DNA of 64,000 nt from Geosiphon pyriformis. Its lineage: Eukaryota > Glomeromycota > Glomeromycetes > Archaeosporales > Geosiphonaceae. The stretch is taken from NCBI GenBank assembly GCA_016748015.1, contig JAAOMT010000479.1, positions 536,888 through 600,887 on the forward strand, in the 5' to 3' direction. Position numbers and translations under genes: made by a program. Shown here in pieces: positions 34,421-45,563 of this stretch (the first letter of the stretch is position 1; each line of letters opens with the position of its first letter). The notes under the pieces are model-generated. The model saw only the letters and a list, made by a program, of their open reading frames with translations, was not told where the DNA came from and ran no database searches.

Positions 34421-36095
34421 ATCTGCTTGGAACATAATATCTCAATCCCAAATATTTACATCCCAAAAGGAACAAAGAAAGTCTAAGTTACTTTTTACAA
34501 CCCCAATAATTACCCCATAGTTTTATTAAATAACTTAGAAATTGGAGTTATTCACAGTAATATCTTTTAACAAGAATTACTCTAAACAGTCCCCGATTTC
34601 TCTGAAATTATTGGACATTTACTACCAAAAATCAACCCAAACCCCAGCTCAGAAAACTACCATGTTGTCATAAAAAAACTATCTCAAATCAACATGGGAC
34701 AACTTGAATCACAACAACAGAGCCAGCTCAAAGAGCTAATTGCAGAATTTGCCGATATCTTTGCCAAAAACAACAATGACTTAGGAAGAACCAATTTGGT
34801 TCAACACCAAATTTATACTGGAGATGCCAAACCAAAATAACAACAAGCCTACCACATCGCTCTAGAAAGTCACCAATTTATCCGAGATGAAGTACAATGG
34901 ATGCTTAACAATGGGCTTATTCAGCCATCAATGAGTCTATGAGCCTCATCTGTGGTCTTAGTTAAAAAAAAAAATGGAAAGATACAATTTTGTGTTGATT
35001 ATTAACAACTTAACAGTGTCACCATTGGAGATGCCTACCTTTTTCCCCGAATTGATGACATGCTGGATGCTCTTGGGAAGTCTGAATACTTTTCGACATT
35101 AGATTTAGAGAGTAGATACTGGCAAGTTGTCATGGATCCCAAAGATTGCCCCAAAACAGCATTCACCATTCAAGGAGGAAATTACGAGTTTAATGTAATG
35201 CCTTTCGGATTATGCAATGCACCAGCCACATTCCAAAGACCCATGAATGTTGTTTACAAAGACCTCCTTTGGAAATCAGTAGTCATTTATCTCAATAATA
35301 CTGATGTTTATTTTCCATCTTTTGAATTACACTTAAAACACCTGTGAGAAGTTTTTTAACAATTACGGAAAGCAAGATTAAAACTGAACATCAAAAAATG
35401 CTACTTCAGAAAAACAAGTTTGGCCTTTCTTGGTCACATTGTTAGCAAAAATAGAATTAAACCAGACCCCAGAAAAGTCAGCACTGTCAAAAACTTCAAG
35501 ACTCCACGAAATACCACAGAATTAAGAGGATTTATTGGATTAGCATCCTATTACTGAAAATTTATCAAAGGATTCTCAGAAATTGCAAAACCCCTCAACC
35601 AGCTCACTACTAAAAATGTTAAATACAAATAGACAGAAAAACACCAAAAAGCTTTTGAAATTCTCAAGGAAAAGCTGACAACAGCTCCAATTCTCGCCTA
35701 TTCAGACTTCAGTAACTGATTTCGACTAGCTACAGACACTTCTTATACTGCCTTTGGTGCCATCTTATCACAATTAGATGACAACAGAAATGAGTAAGTA
35801 ATTGCTTATGCTAGCAGAACATTAAAACCAGCTGAGAAAAACTACCTTGCCACAGAACTAGAAACAGCAGCCATAATTTGGGCCCTACACCACTTCAATC
35901 TTTATCTCAGACCTAAAGAATTTGACATTATTACTGATAATATTGGACTCAAATAGCTTCAAAACAAAAACACTCAGCTGAATGCCAAACAAACCTGATG
36001 GACAAGATTTTTAGCTAACTACTGATACATTGTACATCACAAACTAAGAAAACTCCACACCAATGTTGATTGTCTCTCAAGAATGAGACAAGATT
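34421..36095 (+). pseudogene. Linker, RT and RNase H of E2
   Basis: Linker with stops, then FADIFAKNNNDLGRTNLV, WMLNNGLIQPSMS, and RT blocks in 35060-35347 (FSTLDLESRYWQVVMDPKDC, FNVMPFGLCNAPATFQ, VVIYLNNTDVY). The catalytic YLDD is YLNN, so both aspartates are lost. RNase H: FRLATDTSYTAFGAILSQ and FDIITDNIGLK. Many stops, mostly at Trp, Gln and Arg codons of copies B and D. Confidence 0.85.
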
Positions 36096-36143
36096 AGAAC
36101 ATAAAACCAACACCCATTTGAATTAACAACAAAACAACAAACA

Positions 36144-37528
36144 ATGAACCCCAAAAACTACAACAATCTTAAACAATATTTGGAGACATTAACAATCTCA
36201 ACAGATTGGTCTGCAGATAAAAAACACCAGTTACAACAACAAGCCAAACAATACTTCTTACACAACAACATTATTTATTATCGAAACTTCAAAAATCCAG
36301 ACAAACTACTCAGATTAATACAAGAACATAAAAAAGAGACTATATTATATAATATGCACTCAAATCTTTCATCAGCACACTTCAGAAAAGACAGCACCAC
36401 CCAAAGAACATTAGAATATTACTTTTGGCCACAAATAAGAAAAAACATTTATGAATACATTAAGTTTTGTGATCATTGTCAAAGAAAAAGAGGAACTTGT
36501 TCTACAGAACCTTTAAACCCAATCAAAGTTGGACAGTCTTTTGACTGAGTTGGTATCAATTTAGTCAGACCACTACCTATCACAAACCAAGGAAACTGTT
36601 ATATTGCAGTAGCTGTAGACTATCTTACCAAATGGCCCAAAGTCAAAGTCATTCAACGAGCAGATGCAAAATCAGTAGCAAGTTTCATCTATGAAAATGT
36701 TATTTGTAGACATAGATGCCCAATAAAACTTTTATCTGATTAAGGAACACATTTTGTGAACAATTTAATTCAAAAAATTTGTGAACAATTTAATGTCAAG
36801 AAACCATTATCTTTGCCCTACCATCCACAAACAAATGAACCTGTAGAACATTTCAACAGAACATTATGTAAATTATTAGCCAAAGTCTCAACCAATTTTG
36901 AGCAAAAATGGGATTTCTTTATTTTGTCAGTGTTACTAGCATATAGAACACTAAAACATGACACCACAAAAAACATACCATTTGACTTAACTTATGGAAG
37001 GACAGCAACATTACCAATTAATTTTACCATGGAACTATATCCAGTGCAGCCAATTAATGAAGAAAACTTTCAGAAAACACTTCAACAAAGAGCCTACAAT
37101 CTTCTTAGCACATTGGAAGGAAAATGATAAATAGCATTCACCTATATCAAACACTTCCAAGCTCAACAAAAAGAATGGCATGACAACAAATTACCACCAA
37201 TCACCAATGAATTTAAAATTAGAAATAAAGTTCTCTTACACAGAACTAAAGCTGAAAAACAATGGAGTGAAAAATTTGAAAATAAATGGAATGGACCATT
37301 CTTTATCCATAAAGTTCTAGGCAATGGATCATACAAGCTAAGACTTGATGACAAAATCCTAGCAAAAGTTGCACATAGAGATCATTTGAAACACTATAAT
37401 TCCAGAAACAATCCTGAACCATTAATTCCACAAATTGGTACACATTTCTCTTTAATCAATTCCGAAGATATTCCCCGAAATTTAGAACCAATAGTTGTCA
37501 TTAAACAACCTCCCAACTTGAACACTTA
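36144..37528 (+). pseudogene. Integrase of E2
   Basis: Open 36144-36548 covers the zinc-binding part (YFWPQIRKNI, FCDHCQRKRGTC). The core follows after a stop: GINLVRPL (first Asp changed to N), LLSD-stop-GTHF, VEHFNRTL. The C-terminal domain has KAEKQWSEKFENKWNG and GNGSYKLRLDDKI. It ends PPNLNT-stop at about 37526-37528. Confidence 0.85.
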
Positions 37529-37651
37529 ACTTAAATTTATTATTATAGTTATTTCCTTATAATTTAGAAACAATCTCACAAAAACAAAGCAAAAATAACA
37601 TAAAAACCCATACACCAAAAATAATTTTCTTTTATTTTCAAATTTCTTATA

Positions 37652-38371
37652 ATGACTATTTCTCAAAACATTCAACAATTATCCCAAAAACTAATGTTAG
37701 CTTTAAAAACAATACCCAAATTATCCATTACTGTTACTGGAAACCACATTAATTATACCCAAACAGAAATAGTTACAAATTTAGCCCCAAATTCATGAAA
37801 ATATCACCCATATAAGAAGAATACAAGAAGTTATTCTGGAATTCACCTACCAGAACTTTTGAAGCTTGCTTTAAGAGAAAACTTATTGCTCATCCCTATT
37901 AGTATTCTACCAAATGCTACTATTTAACAAAAACTTCAACTGTGTCTTAATGAAGAAAACAGCAAATATCCTCCAATATATAGATATTTCTACATTGGAA
38001 AAACACTTCATGAATGAAAACTGGAGCTTACAGCAGCAAACCTCACAAAAAAAGCTATCCGGAAACAACTCCACAATGAATTCAAGACAATAACTGGACC
38101 TACAAACAGTCATTATAAATTAAGAGCTGCTCTTAGACTTTACGACCTATTCCACACCTGTAAAAACATTCTACAAAACCCAATTTTACAACCTTTGAAG
38201 ATTCAATACATTGGAAAGCTCACAGAACTGAAATTTCAACAATTTTCAGACCAAATTTCTTCAATAATTTTGGATTATTATCTGGAAATTACAGACAGTA
38301 CTTGGACTTCAATGAAGCTCAGTCTTGAGGAGGAGGTTATATTACCAGACAAAATTAGAGATATTATTTAG
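37652..38371 (+). pseudogene. 3' ORF (ORF3) of E2
   Basis: Starts ATG at 37652 (MTISQNIQQLSQKLM), interrupted by three stops, and reads about 10 codons into the 3' LTR. It aligns by eye with ORF3 of copy B: short N-terminus (MEITDNIHSLAQQLF), YRYFYIGKTLHE against YCYFYLGQHINI, and GKLTELKFQQFSDQISSIIL against GKITNAQFEELQTQITQVII. No transmembrane segment is evident, so it does not look like an envelope. Function unknown. Confidence 0.65.
38327..38336 (+). other. Polypurine tract of E2
   Basis: GAGGAGGAGG three bases before the 3' LTR start, the expected plus-strand primer. Confidence 0.5.
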
Positions 38372-39307
38372 GATGAAATTATCTTTATAATCCCTATTAT
38401 TAATTAGCATATATTATTGTTTCAAATATCACTTATTATATTAGCAAAATGTCCGAAATTATCATTTAATTAATAACCCAATTTGCACATAACATAAATG
38501 TAACCTAATTGTAATGATCAATTATGCAATACCCTGAACTATGTAACATTCAAAAAGTTTGCTGAAATTTGTAGAAATTTGCCGAAATAATTGATAGTTC
38601 ACCAAAATATCTAATAGTTTGCAGAAATAACTTGTAGTTTGCCGAAATGTATCTTTAGTTCAGCGAAATTGTAAAAAATAGCAAAGTTCAAGTTCATAGA
38701 ATAGTGCTATGACAAGTTGTATAAAAGAAGAGCTTTTCTCTTTGAGAAAATATATCTTACTTTAGATTTAACAATTAGAATTATCCTTTATACACAAAAA
38801 TAAAATAAATATTAAATAATTCGAAAAATCAAATCCTTAATTATTTTCTTTTTGAAATTAACCAATTCCTATTAAACAGTTTGAAATTGATTAGCTACCA
38901 ATTTCAGTAAACTGTTAGTGACTCCAGGCCTGGACAGAAAACATTTCCCTTGACAGAATTCTATTTCTTTTATTTTCTTTTATTTTTTTTACTATAATTA
39001 TTAGGGTAGCCTACAGACAAGATTTCTGTAGAAGAGTTGACTTTCACAGCAAAGTAACTACACATTTTTAATGAGCTTCCAGATGAGCAATTTCTGGGAA
39101 AGAGTTGACATTTACTACAATGTAACTACATAAAGTAACTGGCATGGAATTGGCCATTCCACTTGTAAGCCCAGCAGTTCAAATTATAAGAGATAATTTG
39201 AAGATAAATTCAGTTACTGGAGATTCAACCACATCCAGAAAACGTGAATTCACAGCAAAACAGGCATCAACAATATTAAAAAAAGAGACCAAAAACCTCT
39301 GGTAACA
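38340..39307 (+). repeat. 3' LTR of element E2
   Basis: Starts TATTACCAG (a G to A change from TGTTACCAG) and ends CTGGTAACA. It is 968 bp, the same length as the 5' LTR with only scattered substitutions. The 20-bp units are at about 38550-38675 and the TATA box at 38720. Confidence 0.9.
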
Positions 39308-40404
39308 CCAGAGATGCAATGCCAATCAAACAGTAAGCAAAAAAAGTACTACTAGCAAGCCATGAAATCATTCATCAAGAGATTAATTGAATGCTTGACA
39401 ATGGGCTAATCCAGCCATCTATGAGCCCATGGTCATCACCAATGGTACTTGTCTGTAAAAAAAATAGAAAAATTCGATTTTGTGTAGATTACAGAAAACT
39501 CAATAGTGTAACTTGTAGAAACAGCTACCCGACTTCACGAATTCAGGAATTATTCGACACTTTTGGTGAAAACAAAGGGTTCTTAACATTAGACTTGAAC
39601 AGTGGTTATTGGCAAGTAGCCATGAATTCAGCCAACAAAGAAAAGATGGCATTTACCACTAAAAAAAGAAATTTTGAATTTGAAGTAATGCCATTTGGCT
39701 TAACCAACACTCCAGCCACTTTCCAATGGCTAATGGAAATTGTTTATACTGGCTTATTGTGAAAATCAGTAGTTGTATACTTGGATGACACCAATGTGTT
39801 CTCAAAAACATTCAATAATCATCTTCATCATCTTCAACAAGTGTTCGAAAGACTAAGAAGAGCAGAACTAAAGTTAAATACAACAAAGTGCTTCTTCGGC
39901 AAAACAGAACTAAAATTCTTGAGACACATAGTCAGTAAAGACGGCATCAAAATGGATCCAGAGAAAATAGAGATAGTAAAGAACTTTCCAGTACCAACCA
40001 ATATGACTGAATTGAAATCATTCTTGGGATTCGCAAGCTATTATCAATGCTTTATAAAGAACTTTTCAAAGATAGCTCAACCACTCAATAATCTGCAAAC
40101 CAAGAATACCAAATATGAATGGACAGAAAGTCAACAAGAAGCTTTTGATATTCTGAAAAGAAAGCTCATTCAAGCTCCAGTACTGATTTACCCAGATCAC
40201 AACAAATCATTCATTATTACTACTAATACATCAGGCCAAGCATTAGGAGCAGTACTATCTCAGAAGGGACCAGATGGCAGAGAACATCCAGTAGCATATG
40301 CCAGCCAAGATCTAACACCAGCCGAAAAGAATTATGGAACACCAGAACTAGAACATTTAGCAATCTATTGGGCAGTCATGAAGTGGAACAAATACTTAAG
40401 TTAA
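39308..40404 (+). pseudogene. RT and RNase H (N-terminal part) of copy B
   Basis: Resumes copy B after E2. Frame 39391-39762 has MLDNGLIQPSMSPWSSPMVL, FCVDYRKLNSVT and FEVMPFGLTNTPATFQ. One TGA (TGG in copy D) separates it from 39781-40404, which has the catalytic YLDDTNVFSKT, LKSFLGFASYYQCF, and RNase H start ITTNTSGQALGAVLSQKGPD. The YLDD aspartates are intact. Confidence 0.88.
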
Positions 40405-42025
40405 AAGTTTGATATATACATGGATCATAAAGGGTTAACATCGCTTCAAAAGCAAGAATTTGATGATGGCCGCCAATCCAGATGGAAAATAGCACTATCA
40501 TAATATACTTATACTATACACTATAAGAAAAGAAAAGACAATGGAAATGCTAACAGTTTGTCGCAAATAAGACAAATCTAAGGACATTTCAACCCAAAAA
40601 TATAACAAAGCCAGAACAATACCAACGAAAAATAACAAAAGATGAACAGACAAAAATATCAACAAATTTAACATTATATAACCACTCAACAGTTCAAGGA
40701 GAATTTATCTCAAATGGAATGAAAGAGTATCAAACAACAATCAAAATATTTTATCACTCACCAAAAATATACTTTATTGGAAAAATAGAAGGGATCCAGA
40801 TCAACCAACCAAAGTAATTACAGAGCCAGAAAAAGAGACAATATTATTCAACATGCACTCAAATCCAACAGCAGGACATTTTCACAAAGAAGCAACCATA
40901 GAAAGAACCAGAAAGAGATACTATTAGCTATCAATATATCCAAACATTATCCAATATGTTTAAAATTGTGATGCTTGTCAGCAAAGAAGAGGAACAAGAC
41001 TCAGTGAACCATTAAGACCAATTAAAGTGGAACAACTATTCAATCAGATTGGAATTGATTTAGTCGGACCATTAACAATCACCAACAGAGGAAACAGATA
41101 TATAGCAGTAGCCATGGACTATCTTACTAAATGGCCAGAGGTGAAAGCAATTCAAAAAGTGAATGCAGAATCCATTGCCAAATTTATTTATCAAGATTTG
41201 ATCTGTCAACACGGATGTCCAAAAGAACTATTATCAGACCAAGAAACTCACTTTGTGAATAGAACATTAGCAGAATTAAGTCAAAGATTCGGAATTAAGA
41301 GACCACTATCATCACCATATCATCCACAAACAAATGGTCTAGTTGAAAGATTTAATAGAACATTGTGTGAAGCAATTGCCAAACTCAGCCAAGAAAACCA
41401 GGACGAATGGAATTTGTTCATATCATCAGTATTATTTGCTTATTGAACAATGAAGCAAGATACTACACAAGCAACACCATTTGAATTAGTATACGGTAGA
41501 ACAGCAATATTACCAGTAGAGAGAGAAATTAATACATATCCAGCTAAACCAATAACAAAAGAGAATTTTCAAGAAACATTGCTGAAAAGAATATATAACT
41601 TAATGGAAACATTGGAAAACAAACGAAAAAGAGCAGCTGATAATATTCAAAAGTCACAAGAAAAACAGAAAGAAAGACACAATAGTTAACTACTAGACAA
41701 ACCAATTGAATTCAAGATTGGAGACAAAGTACTCTTATATCGTACCAAAGTGGAAAAACAATGGAGTGAAAAATTTGACCCCAAATGGGATGGATCATTT
41801 CACATAGAAGAAATTCTAGGAAATGGAGCTTACAAATTAAGACTGGATAACAAAATTTTAACCAAAGCAGTACATGGAGATTAACTAAAACCATACTACA
41901 ACATTACACCACCATCTACCAGTAATATTCCACAATTAGGAGTACAGAGAATACTAGTCCAACCAGATAAAATTCTACAAGATCTGGAACCAATCGTTAT
42001 TATTGACAACAACACATTAAATTGA
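40405..42025 (+). pseudogene. RNase H end and integrase of copy B
   Basis: After stops at about 40404-41010 (FDIYMDHKGLTSLQ, CDACQQRRGTR), frame 41027-41446 gives the integrase core: GIDLVGPLTI, LLSDQETHF, TNGLVERFNRTL, so the D-D-E triad is complete. TGA at 41447 (Arg in copy D), then 41450-41689 and a broken C-terminal domain (KVEKQWSEKFDPKWDG). Confidence 0.86.
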
Positions 42026-42078
42026 TTCATCAAAAAAATATATAAAGACACAGTAAACACAACAGAAAATATCAGAAA

Positions 42079-42709
42079 AATGGAGATTACAGACAACATT
42101 CACTCACTAGCACAACAACTTTTTTAATTGATCCAACACCAAGAAATGGAGATTACAATTAATTAACAAACCATTCAATATCAAAATACTAGAAAAACAT
42201 TGCAACACAGAAAACAGAAGAAACCAGAAAATACCATCGACAAAATAATGGCAAAAGTAAAATTAGCAATAAAAAAATTGACAAAAGAGTCAATATATCA
42301 AGAGTTGACTAAAGAAACTTGGAATTGGTGGACACAACAATTTCCAAGAAACTATTGTTATTTTTACTTGGGACAACACATAAATATCCAGAATTTATAT
42401 ATAGATAAAACAAAGTGGTTATTCGACACAACAATACTACAACAATTAGAACATTTTGTGAGGAAAAATAACTTATCTACACAAGCTCGAGCTATATACC
42501 AAATACACACAGCATTTCAAGATCGACTAGAAATCTTATTCAACAAAGCAATGAATATGGTTACCAGTAATCAATTGGGAAAGATCACCAATGCTCAATT
42601 TGAAGAATTACAAACTCAAATAACACAAGTAATTATCAAAAACAAAATCCAGAAGATACTTCAAGAGGGGGAATTAACCGAGTTGGATTTTGATGGAGCT
42701 CAATATTAA
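42079..42709 (+). pseudogene. 3' ORF (ORF3) of copy B, function unknown
   Basis: Starts MEITDNIHSLAQQLF, has stops near its N-terminus, then is open from 42200: KIMAKVKLAIKKLTKES, WNWWTQQFPRNYCYFYLGQ, ending in LTELDFDGAQY just before the polypurine tract. About 205 codons in total, basic and Gln-rich, with no membrane segment or signal peptide. A homologue exists at the same place in E2 and, decayed, in copy D. Confidence 0.65.
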
Positions 42710-42719
42710 AAAGAGGGAA
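42708..42719 (+). other. Polypurine tract of copy B
   Basis: AAAAAGAGGGAA just before the TGTTAT start of the 3' LTR at 42723. Confidence 0.55.
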
Positions 42720-42722
42720 TAA

Positions 42723-43591
42723 TGTTATTCATAGAAATATAGGAAATATAGTAGCATGATTATTAGCCAATCAGAAGTAGACCTAGTAAATGTGGAATTT
42801 CAGGATTCCTCTCAGGAATTGCAGGATTTCAGGAATTACAGGATTCTCACACAAGGAATTGCAGAATTGCAGAATTCCAGGATTCCTCTCAAAGGAATTG
42901 CAGGATTCCAGAAATTCCAGGATTCCTGTTGTGAAGAATCGAGGAATTGAGGAATCTCAATTATGTATATATAGCAGTAGCATTAGAAGCTGAAAAAACA
43001 GACCTCTTAGTTTAGATTTGATCTAAGCAACCTTCCAGTTTCCAATTATCAAATAAATAATTATTTCATATCTCAATCCACTCTCCACTATCAACACTTC
43101 ATGTTGATAGTAATTGATACTTAACCACGCTAGAATAATAGCTCTTGATTATGGCTATTGATGGAATACTAACTTACCAAATTGCCTTGGCTTACTTTTA
43201 TCATTGTTATTTTTTTTATTTTTTTTATTTATTTCTTTGATTTTGTTGTGCATACTAATTGATTGAGGATTAAAAGCACTGAGTTATTGATGTCACAGAT
43301 AGCCTGGTAAAAGACCCAGAAATAAGGGTAGATTTATATATATTATCAGTTAGCTTACCAGAAAGGCACGACTACTAGAATAAATCTGGTCACCAAGCTG
43401 AGAAAGAAATTGGGAAACAACTGACAACAAATGACGAATTGCCACACTATTGAATCTCTGTCTATTATATAAAGGACTCCATCAAAACCTTCAGATACAA
43501 CACTTTCAGAATATTATTAATGAAAATAGCTTTTGAGCACCAAGTTACAGGTTTGTTATTTACTCAACACTTCAAAAATTCAAGCATAACA
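42723..43591 (+). repeat. 3' LTR of copy B
   Basis: 869 bp, TGTTAT...ATAACA, followed by the ATGC duplication at 43592-43595. Carries the same GGAATT/GGATTCC repeats, and a TATA box at about 42962-42973. Confidence 0.9.
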
Positions 43592-43595
43592 ATGC

Positions 43596-44330
43596 GCACT
43601 AGCAGCATAATCAACTTAGTAACTTAATTGGTCCATGAGTTGTCATGTGATGATGCTGTCTGCTGAACCACTGTCTAGGATTAATTTGATGAAGTGGCCA
43701 TCTACTTTGGCATCAGTATACATTGCTGTAATGGGTTTCTTTTCAAGGGCGGCTCCACTGAATAATAGGACTGGGGTGGTTTTCTCGAACTCAAATGGGA
43801 AGATAGCTGCTAATATTTCGTCTTTGGTGACTGTTGCTGGTAGTATGTTGCTGGTAAGTTTTTGGATTGGGTTGGTTTTCAGGTTGCTGGGTGTGGTGTC
43901 TTCTGGGATAACCAGAAGACTTAAATAGTTCTGGAAATTTGGGTTTTGGGCATGACTGGTACCCAAATTCTATGAGTGTAATCCTGATTGTGAATTTGAT
44001 AAACTGGGGATTGGTTGGTGAACAACTATTGCCAATCTCCAGTTTTGAGTGAATCTGGATCGGGGCTTGCCTGATATTATTTGAGTAAGGTTTTGGGGTG
44101 GTGTTTGTATTGGTTGTTGGGACTGATAAATTATTTAGGGTTGTGGCTGATAGATTACTGGTGGCTGCAGTTGATAAATTTGAGGTTAATATACTGGCAG
44201 TTGATAGATTGATTGCTGCGTCATTGGCAGGTAAGTGGTTTGATATTGGTCTTGATTTGGGTAGTGATTTTGAGTCTGAAATCTGCAATCAGAGTTTTGA
44301 TATTGATTTCCCAATCATAAATTATTGCTA
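43596..44330 (-). pseudogene. Protease active-site half of copy D, and gag-pro spacer
   Basis: Frame 43966-43643 on the minus strand includes LILDSGSADSIIT (DSG intact) followed by TGA at the same codon as in copy B. Upstream minus-strand frames (44288-43791) are Pro/Gln/Ser-rich spacer between zinc knuckle and protease. Confidence 0.8.
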
Positions 44331-44696
44331 TAAAATCTGCAGTCTGCTCTTATGTGTCCTTGTTTACCACAGTTGTGGCAAACATGCATTTTTGGCTGCC
44401 ACGGCTGATTAGGTGCTGCTGATGATAATAATAAACATGACTGATTTTGGAAACAATTCATATTTCCTGGATTATTGCGTCATTGTGGTGGTTGATAAAT
44501 TGTGTGATTGTCAGCTAAGTATCCCTCTAATTTCTGATTAATTAAATTATTGAATTGTTTCAATTTGGAATCCAATTCAGATGATCCATTCATTACTAGG
44601 TTCATGGCATGAGCATGATTGGCTTCTAATTCGACAGATTCAAAATCTCTGGCATATGTGACTGCATTCTAGAGAATGGCTGGATTCAATGGGCGT

Positions 44697-45563
44697 TGTT
44701 ATGGGATGGTTTTCTTGTTATATTTAATTGCTGATATCCCGCTTTAATTGCAATCAATCTTTCGTGAGTTCCTCAATTCTATTTGTGTGATAGTGTCACT
44801 GTTACACTGAAGGCTTTCTTTTTACTGTTGCGATGTAAGTTATTCTTTAATTCTTGATTGTTGTGTGTGTTTATGTACTCCTTCTCAGAGGCTGAACTGA
44901 AATCTACCCATTGTCTGGGGTCTTCTCTGAGGCTATCCTTGCAATTGCCTGATGTGTTTCTCTAATCTAGAAACACAGAATGTTAATGGTCTTTAGCGCT
45001 TTTCTAATTCTCACAATAAAGCTTTTATCAATTAGTAACAACGTGAATAATCTTGATCAAGGATTATTCTTCCAAGGGATTCAGTTAATGAATGATAGTT
45101 TCATTCAATAAATAATACAAGAAAGTTTCTTAATACTTTGGATTGTGATAGTTCAGTTTTAAATATTCTTTTTCATTTGTTTTTGATTTTTAAAGATTTC
45201 TTGGTATATTTAATTTGAAAGTATGATTTAAAGTGAAGTTTGTTGGATAAAATTGGATCTATTGCTTGATAAGTTATGATTTTTATTACTTAATTGATTC
45301 TTTCCCAATATTAAAACTACTGTATATATACATGTTTGTAGTTCTACGAGAAAATACTTTCTTTTTGATATTTCAACCTGGTGCTTGCTGCTATCACCAG
45401 TTGGTGTTGGCTGCTATTGTGAACTGGTGTTTGCCACTATCGCGAGATGGTGTTTGCTACTATGTTAATCATTACCTTTCTAAGATTATTACTGTGCTAT
45501 ATTATGATTGAATAGTTTGTATTATTTTTATGATTCTTTTTGCTAAATTCTTAAACTATAACA
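44697..45563 (-). repeat. Solo LTR of a third family, inserted in copy D gag
   Basis: 867 bp between TGTTAT (44697) and ATAACA (45563). The sequences on both sides join into continuous gag of copy D when it is removed, as judged against copy B. Flanking 4-mers are GCGT (44693-44696) and GCAT (45564-45567), a 4-bp duplication with one transition. Orientation is not certain because the ends are palindromic. Its body is unlike E1 and E2 LTRs. Confidence 0.7.
45379..45470 (+). repeat. Four 23-bp tandem units in the solo LTR
   Basis: Four consecutive 23-bp units starting TGGTGYTTGCTGCTATC, diverging by a few bases each. Possibly LTR enhancer-like repeats. Confidence 0.6.

Larger units (their letters stand above)
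29447..39307 (+). mobile_element. Ty3-type LTR retrotransposon E2 (second family), nested in copy B
   Basis: 9,861 bp with two LTRs of 968 bp (29447-30414, 38340-39307), ends TGTTACCAG / CTGGTAACA. It sits between dUTPase linker and RT of copy B; the uninterrupted join is visible in copy D. Flanking 4-mers are CTAG and CCAG where the empty site has CTGG, an imperfect 4-bp duplication. Internal order matches family E1 although sequences are clearly divergent. Catalytic residues are mutated: protease NSR for DSG, RT YLNN for YLDD, first integrase Asp replaced by N. Confidence 0.92.
23595..43591 (+). mobile_element. Ty3-type LTR retrotransposon copy B (family E1), interrupted by E2
   Basis: Two LTRs of equal length (869 bp) flanked by the 4-bp duplication ATGC, inserted into copy D's protease region. 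With element E2 (29447-39307) removed it is about 10.1 kb. Order: LTR, PBS, gag, protease, Cys-rich module, dUTPase, RT-RNase H, integrase, ORF3, polypurine tract, LTR. The retropepsin DSG, RT YLDD and integrase catalytic triad are conserved. Scattered stops mean no intact polyprotein. Confidence 0.92.

Noticed and set aside
37652-38371. ORF3 as an envelope protein (endogenous-retrovirus type)
   Set aside because: No signal peptide, no transmembrane segment and no Cys pattern in either family.
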